From the NCBI RefSeq assembly GCF_041146395.1, contig NC_090999.1, positions 66,655,001 through 66,719,000 of the forward strand: a stretch of DNA of 64,000 nucleotides. The letters run 5' to 3'. The stretch comes from Eulemur rufifrons (taxonomy: Eukaryota; Chordata; Mammalia; Primates; Lemuridae). The translations under genes were made by a program, and so were the position numbers. Positions 11,372-63,022 of the stretch are shown here, piece by piece (position 1 is the first letter of the stretch; each line of letters begins with the position of its first letter). The notes beneath the pieces were generated by a model. That model did not search any database and was not told where the DNA came from. It saw nothing but the letters and a program-made list of their open reading frames with translations.

Positions 11372-14300
11372 GAAAAATCATCTTTCTGTCAGTTACTGAT
11401 TTAAAATTCTGAGAATATGCTGTTTTAATTTTCTACTGAAGCTGAATGAGTTTAAAAGAAGCTATAGAATGCATTTGCGAGGTGAATTCCTCCTCCCAAC
11501 CCTCATATTTTGCAGAAGGCCTTGAGTCCTTGTACTAGCATAAACTTTCATTTTTTTCTTTAAATAAAAATTTTTAAAAACCATATTATAGACTCTGCCT
11601 CTATTTTATTTGAAAATGAACGGAAGCATAGCAATAATTCTGTGAAGTACTTTTAGAGATCCTTTTGAAAAGAAATGAAAGACAAAGAACAGGAAGCCGT
11701 TTTTAAAACTCTAAGCTGGCTGGCTTGAGAGTGACAAAAATCTAGCATTGACAAAGGCCAAGGTGTGACTACGTCAAGGGGAGGAAATTCAATGGCCACA
11801 CTAGCAAAAACGGAGAAGGAGAGTTGATGACATTTTATTTGTCAGGATATATTTGTCGCTTCATTTATCTTGAAATCTGCCCACCTGCAACACAGAGGGC
11901 ATTAGCAAATGATTTTTAAGGCCTCTGAGTGCCTGAAAAAAATACCCAACTGGCTTCATTTGTGAATTTTTCAGCTTGCAATACATTAGAAGAAACAACT
12001 TTGAAACAAGTCTAGGGAGGAGATGGAGGATAGCTAAAGATGACAACAGAAGGTAAATAAAATTTTGATAATAATGGGGTGACTGAAATAAACTTTGTAG
12101 AGTATCCATAGGGATTAAAAAAGATACAGCAACGTGGAGTCATTTATTTATTACATCTCCTTTGCCTCCAGGACAGTACTTTATTATAATATAACACAAT
12201 CACTGATTATTATTATTATAAAGATAACTGATGCAAGTCAACAACTTTAAAGCTTATAAAACATTTATAAACTATTTTTCACATATTATCTTGAATTGAT
12301 GCTGAGATTGACAATAATCTTCTGTAGGAAAGTATCATTGTGTCTAATTTGGAGATAAGAAGTGAGTTATGAAGATGATTCAATTCTCTTGATTCTAGGT
12401 TCACTTCAGCTCATAATTTAAAAAAAAACTGAAATCATTAAGATTTAAATCTGTGGGAAACACTCTAAGGGGATGGAAACATTTGAAATATATTTTTAAA
12501 AGATTTTAATTAAAAATTAATAAAATCTTTAAAACATTTTGACAATTAAGTTTCATCTCTTTGGAAAATTCACTCTAACTCATTCATTCTCACCTGTCTG
12601 AGGGCCTACAATGTGCACAACACTCTAATAGGTGCTGGAAAGAGTTGGAGTCCTGGTGTTTGGCCCAGAGCCTGAAGGAGTTGATAATTTAAGGAACAAT
12701 AGGAAGCACAAAAATGTTAGCCTAAGGTAAGGGCCTGTAGAACAACAAATGCCTATAGTTAGGGACTGGAAAGGAAGCATGTGTCACTTCCAGGGTGGCT
12801 TCTTGGAGCAGGCATTTACCCTGTGACATAGGGACCCTGGGGTGTTACATAGACACATTATGTCACATGGAGTAGCAGCTGCAGTAAAAATGAGAAAACA
12901 CTGGCTCATCCAGAAATGGAAAGTACGCTGATGTGCCCGAAGCATGGAGCAAGTACTGGGCGATCTAAATGCAGCCACCAATTCAGCTGATATTTACTGA
13001 GAGTCTCCTATACCCAGGCTCCGCTCTATGCTCTGGCATTCAGCAGTGAGCAAGCAAAGTCGCTGCCTACAAAAAGCTATGTTCTGATGAGGACATGGGT
13101 AAAAAAAAAAATAAATATAGAGTGAAATAATCAGGAATTGAGAGATGCTAAGAAAAAACATAAAGCAGGCTGAGGGGGCAGACCCTGGGTGGTGTTGGGG
13201 TGGATTTAGGGAGGAGGGCTAGCGTGTTATATAGAGCCAACAAGGAGGGTCTCTCTGAGTGACAGTTCAGAGAACTCAATGAAGTGAAAAAATGAGGTGT
13301 GAATTCCCTAAGCAACAAACATCCCAAAGCTTATCCTCTTATCAGGAAGAAGAAAAGTTAGGAACCCCTTTTGGTGGGCAACTGTTTCAATAAGCTATGA
13401 AGTCCTCAGATCTACTCAACTTTCCCTTCTAGGATTCTGTAGCTCAACCCCATCGCCCTGTTCCTCGTTCTTAATCACCACTTCTGTTCCAATGGGCAGG
13501 GGAGAGCTCTGAGAACACACACAAGCACCCTCCCCACCCTACCCGCCCCCTCACTCACAATTCAGCCGGATCCTGTCACAAGGAATGTCACAAAGCTATC
13601 CCCAGTTTCCTATACTTCCCCTACCTCCCCCTAATACCTGCAGAATTAAATTTCCATGAATAGTCCCCTGGGGCCTCTTCTTCTTGGTCCCCTTTTCCCT
13701 GTTCCCCTGGAAACTCACCCATTTCCAGCCATCTCCCCGCGCCCTGAGGTGCCCCTCTAACTACATGAAATGCCACCCTGAGGCACAAGGCAAATGCCAC
13801 TCCCATTTAGCCCTGTGCCTCTGACTCTAGATGTAGGTTACCACCTTGCTTTCATCCTTTCTACTCTGTCAAATTGTTCATCCAGGTTGAAATAATAAAA
13901 TACAGAAAGAGAGAAAAAAATTAAGCTTGAGAGTTAACTAGGATCTAATCATGGCAACACGTGATGTTGGGCCAAAGCCCAGGTTGCGAACACAAGTGCA
14001 CCGCAGGGCTCAGCATGTAACACAAGCGTGTGAAGAGGGTCCGTGAGACAGTAAGAGCTAAGCTTGCTCTATTTCACTCAGGAATAACACTTGTGCGGGT
14101 GTATTGCCTTTTCATAGACTGTGATCTAAACAAACAAAACAACTGTAGGCTGGCACACAGGCTTCCTGTTGGCCACCCGTGGTCTCTACATCTACACTGG
14201 GACCTGTCTCTCTGTGTAAACAGAAAAACCATGGAAAGGTCTCGAGCAGGGGGAGGCATGGTCAAGCAGTAGTAGAAAGGATCAATCTGGTGACACTGTA

Positions 14301-14945
14301 CAAGCAGACTGCAGGGGACAGGGCTTAAGGAGCCTGAAGACCTGTTAGCAGGCCATTGTGAGGAGCGATGAGGGCCTGGACTACTTTAATCGCTGTGGGA
14401 TTTTTTTTCCAAGTTGGATAGAAAGAGACTAAAAAGGAAGAATCAATAGGACTTGCTAACAAATTGGAGACAGGTAGAATCAAAATAACCACAGGGTCCA
14501 ATCCCAGATGGTGGAGGAAGGGTTAAAGCAGGTGAAGTTAAAGCAAAGGGCCCTGATCTGGGGAAAGAAGACATTGAGTTGTTAACAAAACATCCCTGTA
14601 AAGACAGACCGTCAGGCTGTTGCAGCTGCAGCAGCAGGACCCCCGAAGGAGCAATCAGAACAGGAGAAACGCTAAACCTGTGCACCGAAAAGGATAAAGA
14701 GAGGGAAGAATAAAGGGCAGAGGTTTCGCCTTTGCGGAAGGCCCATGTTCAGGCGAGAGAGGAAGTAGAGGCCTTTCTGAACAGGGAGGACAAAGACAGA
14801 TAAGGAGCTGAGGGTGAGATACAGTCCCCTGGGGCCCAGAAGGCAAGAGGTTACAGACATGGAAAAGCCAAGGATAATCACCTCCGAGAAAGGCCACAGA
14901 AGCTGACTGGGAGGCCACTGGCAACCTTGTAGTTACCTTTGGGCG
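11372..14945. other. Intergenic, old L2/MIR-like text, no gene
   Basis: 12590-12780 and 12980-13260 resemble old L2-class sequence (TATTTACTGAGAGTCTCCTA type). 14270-14420 looks like the same class. 13430-14250 is GC-richer with a few CpGs but no island. Nothing coding is supported. Confidence 0.3.
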
Positions 14946-15254
14946 ATGGATGGACAGAAGTCAGATTTCACAGTGCTAAGAACACAGCACAGTGAGAAAT
15001 TCAAGATTGAGTTTTCAAATAACTTGGCAGGAAGAAACATGAACTGGGTTACACTCAGGGATAAGGGGAAGGGGGAGATAAAACAGCAGGACCGACAGCT
15101 GCTGGGGATACTAGAGTCACATCCTACCCTGCAGTGTGGTTTGGCTTCTACTCTGAAGCCAATTATTGGTGCATTCTACAGAAAGTTTTCTTGTGCTTTT
15201 TGGAATAAAGCTTTCTTCCTCAGCCCCATTTACACCTACATGATAATGAACCAG

Positions 15255-15360
15255 CTAGCACTGTAATCAGGAAGTATGTAAAGCTTTGAATCTTAGAATA
15301 GAAAGTGAAAGCAAAAATAAACTCCTTCCATTAAAATCTGCAACAGCGTGGACTAAGGTA
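15255..15360 (+). promoter_or_regulatory. ERAP2: Candidate ERAP2 promoter / exon 1 with ISRE-like site
   Basis: GAAAGTGAAA at 15301-15310 is an exact GAAANNGAAA interferon-regulatory-factor site. An ETS/PU.1-like AGGAAGT lies about 30 nt upstream. A possible donor AAG|GTAACA is at 15357/15358. The distance to exon 7 resembles the human promoter-to-exon 7 spacing as I remember it. ERAP2 is interferon-inducible, which fits. No CpG island or TATA box is seen, and exon 1 is untranslated, so this stays tentative. Confidence 0.3.
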
Positions 15361-15969
15361 ACAAATCAACGTCTCTCTTGGGTTTGTCTTAAAATTAGAA
15401 TTTTTGCAGTGAGAATAATGGCCTAAACTGAAGTTATAGAGCTGTATTGAAGAGATGTTGTAATCTTAGATGAGGCTCTGGGGAAAGCGGGTGAACCTGG
15501 CACTGCTGTATTGGAAAGTGTGTGAGAGTGAGGATGGACTTGATTTAAGACTTTCTGCTTAACTGACTCACTCCCTTTTGGTGGTCTTTTAGCCTTTCCC
15601 AAATGTGTGTTACAATTCTTGCCTCTTCAATTCCGGCATGTTTATCTAAGGTGCAGGGCAATATAATGGAAAGTCCCCTAGGCTAAGGGTCAAAGAGCTG
15701 TCCATCAGTTCAGATTCTGCTTAAAAAGTTCCCGTGTGAATCTGGGAAAGTCATTCACCCTCAGTTTATCTGAACACTAAGGATTTGTGCTAACTGGCCT
15801 TTAAAATTCTTACCAGTTTTAAAGCTAAGGACCATGTGAATAAATATCAAAGCCTTTCTCTCCACTGTTACCAATAAAGTACACTCTGGGAGTGTCAGCT
15901 ATAAGTAGGGGCAGAGCTGCCTCTTAATTTAGGCCACAGCATACAAGTTATGACCACGTTAATAATTTA

Positions 15970-16205
15970 ATATCTAACACTCATTACATGGTTCCTATAT
16001 GCTGGTTGCTGTGCTGTGCCCACTTCTTTACATGAGTCATTTCATTTAATCCTCGCAACACGAGGAAGGTACAATCATTATATTGTATTAAAGGGGAGGA
16101 AAGTGATGTTCAAAAAATCAGAAACTTTGCCTAAGATCATACACGTAAGTTTGGTGGAGCTACTGTTGGGATCTGGGCACTCTGATTCTAAAGCCCAAGA
16201 ATTAA
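15970..16205 (-). repeat. MIR, antisense
   Basis: TCATTTCATTTAATCCTCGC and onward to TTGCCTAAGATCATACACG follow reversed MIR order. Confidence 0.6.
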
Positions 16206-16424
16206 TGAATAAACCATCTTATTTTTTGAAACCATCAGAAATTCAAGTTAATAAACCAATTCTGACTTTACTTTTCAGAGGTTCTTGGAACATTGAGATT
16301 TGATAGCAGTAATTTAATGCTTGTCTTTAAAAGGAGGGAGAAGCGTCATTATTTAAAATTATTGTATTTTTGTTCCTTTAACAATACCCATTAATCTGCA
16401 TTAATATTGCACATTGGAAAGTGA

Positions 16425-16786
<362 letters not shown>

Positions 16787-17284
16787 CTGAGGAAATTTTT
16801 AATGGTTAAAAAAAAGAAAAGACAAAAGACAACTATTCATGGGTTTTAGTTGGAGCAGGAAGGTGGCAGGGTGGGAGACAGAGTTGAATCACCTCAATTA
16901 ACTACATTGTTTGTCATAATTTTATATCTTTTGTACTTTTACCCTTCTAGTAGGAGGAAACTGCCTTAATTCTATTCAGGCAGTAAATTCAGTTTGATTT
17001 AATTGTGTTTTTAATGGTAGTATAACGTGAAGAGGACCAAAACAATTTTTAAAATATTTTCAGTTAGAATATTATAAATGCAAATTTCATTTCCATGGCT
17101 TTTGATATATTGGAATTTTTTTTTAAATTTGTACCCAAAACACATTTATTAAAGTTTTCCATTACATTTATATTCCTAATATTTTTACTAGCAAAGGAAG
17201 CCACCTGGCCAACTCACTTACTCCTCTATTCCCAAATAGAATTATTTGCTCCAATGAAAAAGTTCTGCTTTTGGTGGGGCTAAC

Positions 17285-17480
17285 AATAAATCAAAGCATT
17301 TGGGTTTTGTTCATTATTATTATTGTTGTTATTTGTTTGTATAAACTTAGGAAATACAAATGTAATTTTGTTCCATGCATATATTGCATTGTGTGAAATC
17401 AGAGCTTTTAGGGCATCCATCACCCAATTACAGCACATTGTACTCATTACACAGTTTCTCATCCTCCACCTCCCCTCTGC
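17285..17480 (-). repeat. L1 3' end fragment, antisense
   Basis: TTATTATTATTG tail-like run, then text parallel to the 1968-2242 L1 end (AATCAGAGCTTTTAGGGCAT). Confidence 0.5.
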
Positions 17481-17953
17481 CCCAGCTTTTTATATATTGG
17501 AAATAAATGGAGGATAAATACCTACCTAGACCAGCATTCTTTACACCAGTAGCCATAGAATAAGGTCATTCAGATGATGTTATTTATTGAAGAGGTGAAG
17601 TTCAATGCCATCAGTAACAATAATGATATCTGGTATCCAAAGAACATAGGGTATTCTTTGGGGACTGATTAAGACAAAATAGAGACATATTGCACAGTTT
17701 ACTTTCAGGCATTCAGGCATGTTCTTAAAGGGATGTAACCAAATGTTAAAAACATTCAAGATGCAATGAATTTACACACTTGCCTTCTGCTCATTGCACA
17801 GGAATGCAGAGGAAATTCGTTAAATGCAATTTTAAAGTAGGGTCCTGTTATTTGAGCTCTAAATAACTTTTATTTGTAATAACCAGATGATAGGTTTTCT
17901 TTGTGAATTAAAATCTTTTTCTTCATGCTATAAATGTTTTTTTTTCCTTCTAG

Positions 17954-18094
17954 ATTAAATCCATTTATTGAAACATATTGCTCAGATCCTGTGTGTCATA
18001 ACTGGAGCTGATGCAGTGCTACAGAGAACTATAGGCATAGCCTGGATATTAACTTGTCTTCTAGAGAACAGAGTCAGTGTTCCATTCTGCAGCA
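17954..18094 (+). other. ERAP2: 5'UTR part of ERAP2 exon 2
   Basis: A long pyrimidine tract ending in CTTCTAG at 17953 is a strong acceptor, so the exon begins at 17954. The leader contains one short upstream ORF (ATG 18011-18013, seven codons, TAG 18032-18034) in weak context. An in-frame TAG lies at 18062-18064 ahead of the GTG at 18077-18079 that replaces the human initiator. The true initiator is therefore probably ATG 18095. Confidence 0.65.
18011..18034 (+). promoter_or_regulatory. Short upstream ORF in ERAP2 5'UTR
   Basis: Seven codons and TAG, ending 60 nt before ATG 18095. The ATG has C at -3 and C at +4, a weak context, so leaky scanning is expected. Confidence 0.45.
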
Positions 18095-56480
<38,386 letters not shown>

Positions 56481-59122
56481 GTATTGTATTAATACTTATT
56501 AGTTTGGTATTTCAAAAGCTTTATGGTGGATGCCAGGCCACCAATACCAACTCAGATGTGGCTAACGTTAATTTTACTTCCTTTTACCCTGAATGAAAAA
56601 ATAAGATGTGAAAAAGTTATACACACGATCATGAACATATGATGAGGTGAGCAGATAACACCTTCTCTAGGCCTCCCTCATGCTCCACAAGGCCCAGTGA
56701 GAATTTTATGTTTCAGCAGGCCATTCAGAATGAGAAATCTTTCAGATTATGGGAGTCCAGATCCAGTGGTTTGCTCCCTTTTTAGGCTTCCTGTCAGGTA
56801 GAGTGAACACATCAACCCTAAAGAGTCCAACTTACTACCATGATAAGGAACTTCCGCATTTCATTCCTTGCTGAGCATTGGAGGTCCAGAGAAGCAGACC
56901 TGGCCAGAAACTACTACAAGGGATCCTGATTTTCTAAGAGAAGTTCCTGTGATTTTTGTTGTTGTTCTTTTGTGTTTATTCCACCCCAAACTATAAGGGG
57001 AACCTCCACAGAGTCAGGGGAGCTAGTGTTCCGCCTGACCACTAATGTCTCCTAAACACAAGCCTGTTTAAAATGGCCACACTTTTGCTCTGCAACTTTT
57101 CCTTCACTTGCCTTATATGCTTTATTGACCTTTTTTCTTCCATTTAACCGTGTATCACTATTTTTCATTTCAACATATTAATATAATGGTTTACAACTTT
57201 TACATTTGCAAACTTTAAATCAATTATGTATTAGGTTATCTGCTTCCTGATACCTTAATCTCATCAAAATCACACCTCCAAATCATAAGGAAGAAAGGAT
57301 GAAGAGGCTTGTGAAAGGAAGTGGCTTTATTGGGTTGAAGCGTATCTGTATTTTACACAATCTTGTATTTTAATAGATTGTGCTGGATAATTTTCCTGAA
57401 AGGAGTGTTAATTCACTTTCTTCTTATTCCTGCATTCTGTGTTTGTCTGTACCAGATGTTAATCTCTTATCTCTAGTAATACTTAAAGTACCATTTCTAC
57501 TGGTATTGATGTTGGCTATGCCACCAGTTTTTTGAATCTCTTTGTATTCTTTAGTTTTAAATGAGTCTTTTATAAACAAACCATACCTGAATTTTGTTTT
57601 CTCTTATGCTCCCCAACTCGGGCAGGCCCTAGGCTTTGTCATCTGTCCCCAGCACTCTCAAAGGCATAAAAACTGAAGTTTCAGATATACCTCAAAATGA
57701 AAGTCGGCCTCAGCCTTCTGTTTACCCCTTGGGGTTTTTGTCTTCACTGAGTTTTTGATCCATGAGTATTCCTTACTAACTTTCTAGGTCATCAATGCAT
57801 TAAAACAATTTTAAAATGATTTTAATCTAGATATTTGGTTATTTTTAGCAGGGAAAAGTAAGTTAGGGTACCTACTCTAGCATATTCCCAGAAACCATAA
57901 TACTTTATTTTCCAATATGGAAAGGCCTAAGACTACATCATACTTAGGAAGTTGGCAGTATGAACACATCATTTGTTCAGGATTTAAATCAGGAAATTTT
58001 CTAATATTCATAGGGAGAAATGGTTAGAAATTCTGAGAAATGCATACTTAACTAACAAGATAGAAAAACATTTCTGTTCCCATTCCTGTAAATTTTACTT
58101 CCCATTCACATATTTATAATCTTTTGCTAATTTATTCTTCTTTCCCCTAAAAGTCCTCATTTCCTACTATGCTGGCAGATAAAGTCGGGAAACTGGTTTT
58201 CTGTTTTCAGTACGTGACTCAGTAATTTTCATCTTTAGGTATTTACACACATCATTTCCCACATTTCTTAGCTCATGCCTTCCTATGTTAAATTATGCCA
58301 TATTTCTTTCTTTCAATACAATATTTCAAGTTCATTCTTCTGTAAAGAATTCCCATAGTAATACCAGCTGGGATGTCCCTCTAATCATCCAAACAATCCC
58401 ACAGTTAAAATTATAAACTTTATTTTAAAGTAGGCAGAATAAATTGTCTATGAGAAGACTTAAAAGATACAAAAGACATTATTTCTCAGTTTTAAAACTG
58501 TGTTCTCCTTTAAAAAATGTTTTCTAATAAACTGAATTGGGAAATTCTAACTCATCTCTAATATTTTGAATTGGAGTTGGGAAAAGTATACACAAAACAC
58601 TCTTTGAAAACTCAAAAATGGAAAAAGACCAAGATGAGGTTGGGGGAACTTTTTCTAAATGATTGTCTCCATGGCATAAGGGTGCCGGCATATAATTTTA
58701 TCTTCTTTTTAGTCATACCTCCAGACATAGAGCCAAAGACTAAAATCAGGATTCACAGGAGAGCAAACAGAACTTTTTAGCTGGTTAGGGAAAAACTTGT
58801 AGAGAGATTTGAGCTGACAGGAATCAAAGAAAAAGTGTGGTATGAAACAACTGTGTACGATCTATGCGACCCAGAAAGAGCCCACAGTGGTTAGAGTTAT
58901 GTACCGGGTGAGTTAATTCAACTCACACTCAGAGACTGAGTTAGGATTACTTAAGCAACAATAAATAAGTTGTTAGTTAATGAAAGAGGTCAGATAGCAT
59001 TTAAAGATTTGAATTTGTTTATTCTTGTTCTAAGAATAAATACAAATAGTTATGACACTACTTATCAGAGCACAATTTTAAGAATAATATTCTATCTTAC
59101 AAAAAAGCCATTATCAGGTAGG
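56481..59122. other. Intergenic 3' flank, nothing recognised
   Basis: AT-rich sequence with no repeat family or RNA gene I can name; frames here are short and featureless. Confidence 0.4.
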
Positions 59123-59135
59123 AAAAGCATATTAT

Positions 59136-59581
<446 letters not shown>

Positions 59582-60864
59582 CTAACACCAGCAGCTTTGG
59601 CCTTGCAAATCCAAACCTAAAAAGTGCTGTCTAAAAAAGGAAACCTCATAGACTTGTTAAAATACATCTCTCCTTATCCAGTTGCATTTTCTTTTATAAT
59701 CTCACCATTACAAATTCATTCTTTTGGGCTAAAAAAAAGTTAAAATATTAAATTGTAATCATGTCATGCTTTAGTGTGACTTTTTAAAAAATTAATACTT
59801 ATTTCTTTACATCTAGTTGAGAAAAGGGCACTAAGGAGAGAGAGAGGACCCTGAAGTTGGGAGAGGGGATTGGGGAGTGGATTCTAGAATGTGGGCAATA
59901 GCCCAGAAAGTATTGCTTGGGTAGGAAGGTCTTGAGGGCAGTATCTGTTGCTCTCTCAAGGATGTTATATGCAGATGTCATTTGATAAATACTTGTTGGC
60001 TGTAAAGCATCACCTGGAAGTGAGGAAGAAAATAGAAAAGGGAACCTAGGAGAACTCAGAGACAAGCCTGCTTGGCAATTTGGCCACTGGCTGATCCTGC
60101 TAATACATAATCTTACATGTCTGTGTCATGAATTATGCATTATGTATATATTCCGTGTGCTTGTTCCGATTGGCCCAATGCATTGCAAGTGCCTTAAAAG
60201 CAAAGCTTTAGCTCCTGTTTTGTTTGAAGTTCTCTTTGGTGCTCTGCACACGACAAGCCCTCCGTAAATGTTGCTGCCTGACTGACAGCCTGTGCAGGCA
60301 GCCGTCAGCCAGAGGGAGGAAAAAGCACCTGAGTCAGCTGAGAGTCAGCCAAGAATCACAGTCAAATGTGATTTTCTGCATAAATATTATAGGACCTTCT
60401 CATGCTAAAAAACAAACATAAAGCTGAAGGACACATTTTATGAGAGTAAACCTTAGACAGGCTCTATTCCAGTGTAGCTGTAAGAAATTAAGGAAAAAGA
60501 AAACTAAATCAGAATCTTCAGGGGTATAAACCATCTCTCTAGAAAGAGCAAGTCAATAAAACAATTCCAGCTAATAGATAATTTCTAAAAATGTCCTCTG
60601 ACTTTTATAGAGGAAGGCCTATGATTGGTTTTCACGGCTATAGCCAGGCCCACCATCCCTGCCAATTCCTGGCCTAGCTAGGCCCCATCTGATATAGGGC
60701 TCAGACAGCAACTCAACACTGAAAACTCATCATTATTTTAAATTATCAGATTGGGCTATGTCAGCATGATAGAAATTGGTTTCCTATGACACTATATTTT
60801 GTGAGTCTAAACTTTTTGCATACAATCTATGTGGTATTTAAATGTCATAATTCGTAGTTAATGG

Positions 60865-61060
60865 TAGTAGCAAGCACTAGTGTTTACTTTGTGCCAGTCT
60901 CTGTCCCAAGCACACTTTAGGTTTGTTAATTCATCTCATCCTCACACTTACCCCCGTGAGGGGAGTACTCAATTTACAAAGCAGAAAGCAAAGCCCGGGG
61001 AGGTCGGGCAGCTTGGCCCAGTCACACAGTAGCAGTGGCAGGGGAAGAATTTGAGCCCTG
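60865..61060 (-). repeat. MIR, antisense
   Basis: TACTTTGTGCCAGTCTCTGT, CATCTCATCCTCACACTTAC, then CTTGGCCCAGTCACACAGTA. Confidence 0.7.
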
Positions 61061-61119
61061 TGAGTCTGTTACCTCCAGAGGCTGGTGGCTATCACCTCAG
61101 TCCTGTGCTGCTCCTCAAT

Positions 61120-61245
61120 TACTCCAGGATTCCTACAGTGCAGGGTAATCTAAGGACCACCTACACCACAATCACTTGATAAAAATGCAGATTCTGGGCA
61201 ATATCTCCAACCAAGCTCCCCAAGAGATTCTGGTTTGGCCGTCAT
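61120..61245. repeat. MER5-like relic
   Basis: ACCACAATCACTTGATAAAA, ATGCAGATTCTGGGCAATAT and GAGATTCTGGTTTGG in MER5 order. Diverged. Confidence 0.4.
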
Positions 61246-61544
61246 TTACAGAGTGAAGATTTCTATTTAAGCATTTCTAATAGGCTTAGGGTACCCATTT
61301 GAAAAGGATAGAAAAGATACATCTATATGTGAAGAATTTTCTACAGCATTTCTCTATTTCTAAATAGATTGATGTTTATTGAATGAATCTATACATTTTA
61401 TAATGGTAGCAGCCAAATAAGGGAAAACAAACTTGCTTGAACAATAGTGAAAGAACATGCTTATAGTATATAATTTGCATTACTGTTTAATTTTAATCAA
61501 GCATGATTATTAGAACCTCAAGTCTTTCACATATATATGAAAAA

Positions 61545-62578
61545 TATTTATATTTATGTATCTCTCTCAGTTTTGAGATATAATTCACATGTCATACACT
61601 TCACCCATTTAAATTTTCAAATTCAGTGGTTTTTAATCTAGTCACAGGGTTGAATGCCTATCAACATAATCAATTTTAGAACATTTTATCACCCCCATAA
61701 GAAACCCTGTACCTACTATCAGTCACTTCCCATTCTTCCTTCTCTTCAGTCTCAGGAAATCACTAATCTACTTTCTGTCTCTATAGATTTGCCTAGACTG
61801 AACATTTCATATAATGGAACAATACACTATATGGTCTTCTGTACCTGGCTTCTTTCACTTAACATAATGTTTTCAAGGTTCATCTATGTTGTAACATGTA
61901 TCACTTTGTTCCTTTTATTGCTGAATAATATTCTATTGTATTAATGTTCCACATTTTACTTACCCATGCATCAGTTGATGGACATTTGTGTTGTTTACAC
62001 TGTTTGACTATTATAACTAATGCTGCTATGAACATTCATGTACAAGTTTCTGAATGTGCATATGTTTTTAAGTCTATACCTAGGAGTATAATTGCTGAAT
62101 CACATGGTAACTACATTTAACCTTTTGAGGAACTGCCAGACTGTTTTCCAAAGCAGCCATTTTACATCTCATTAGAAGTGTATGAAGTTTCCAATTTCTC
62201 TACAGTTTTGCCAACATTTACAATTATCTGGCTTTTTGATTCTGGTCATCCTCATGGATGTGAAGTGGTAGCTCCTTGCAGTTTTGATTTTCATTTGCTT
62301 GTTGGCTAATGATGCTGAACATGTTTTCATGTGCTTATTGGCCATTTGTATATCTTCTTTAGAGAAATGGCATTCATATCCATTTCCTATTTCTAATTGG
62401 ATTATTTATCTTTTATTATTGAGTTATACAAGTTCTTTATATATTCTAGATACAAGTCCCTTGATTTGCAAATATTTTTTCCCATTCTGCAGGTTGCCTT
62501 TTTACTTTTTTATGTTATCCTTTGAAGTCAAATCTTTCTTGATACTTATCTTCAACTTTATTTCTATTAGAAAGATGC
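61545..62578 (-). repeat. L1M 3' region, antisense, about 1 kb
   Basis: TTGAGATATAATTCACATGT ... CATTTCATATAATGGAACAA ... GAGTATAATTGCTGAATCAC ... GCTGAACATGTTTTCATGTG: a familiar old-L1 phrase order. The frames 61654-61944 and 62284-62586 are shadows of it. Confidence 0.75.
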
Positions 62579-63022
62579 TGTTATAAGTTGAATAGTGTTC
62601 TTCCAAAATTCCTATGTTAAATTGATAATCCCTAGTATCTCAGAATATGACCTGATTTGGAAATAGGGTTGTTGCAGATGTAATCAGTTAAGTTAAGTTC
62701 ATACTGGAGTAAAGTGGGCCTCTAATCCAATATGACCAGTGTCCTTATAAAAAGGAGAAATTTGGACACAGATATACACACAGAGAGAATGCCATGTGAA
62801 TGTTGGAGTTTTATGTTGCCACAAGCCAAGGAACTACCAGAACCTAGGAGAGAGACCTGGAACAGATCCTTCCCTGGTGCCTTTAGATTTGTTTAGAAGG
62901 AGCATGGTCCTGCCAACACCTTGATCATGGACTTCTATCCTCCAAAACTACAGACGATAAATTTCTGTTGTTTAAGTAACTCAGATTGCAGTTTTTTATG
63001 ATAGTCCTAGAAAACTAATACA
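62579..63022 (+). repeat. MaLR/ERVL-like solo LTR
   Basis: TGTTATAAGTTGAATAGTGT ... AATATGACCAGTGTCCTTAT ... ATAAATTTCTGTTGTTTAAG ... AAACTAATACA. TG...CA termini. The family is from memory; no internal ERV sequence. Confidence 0.6.

Noticed and set aside
18077..18094. GTG as a working non-ATG start for ERAP2
   Set aside because: GTG initiation is very inefficient in animal cells, and an ATG in good context follows 18 nt later, so ATG 18095 is the simpler start.
61654..62586. Two membrane-like open frames
   Set aside because: Both lie in the antisense L1M fragment; the hydrophobic look comes from its T-rich strand.
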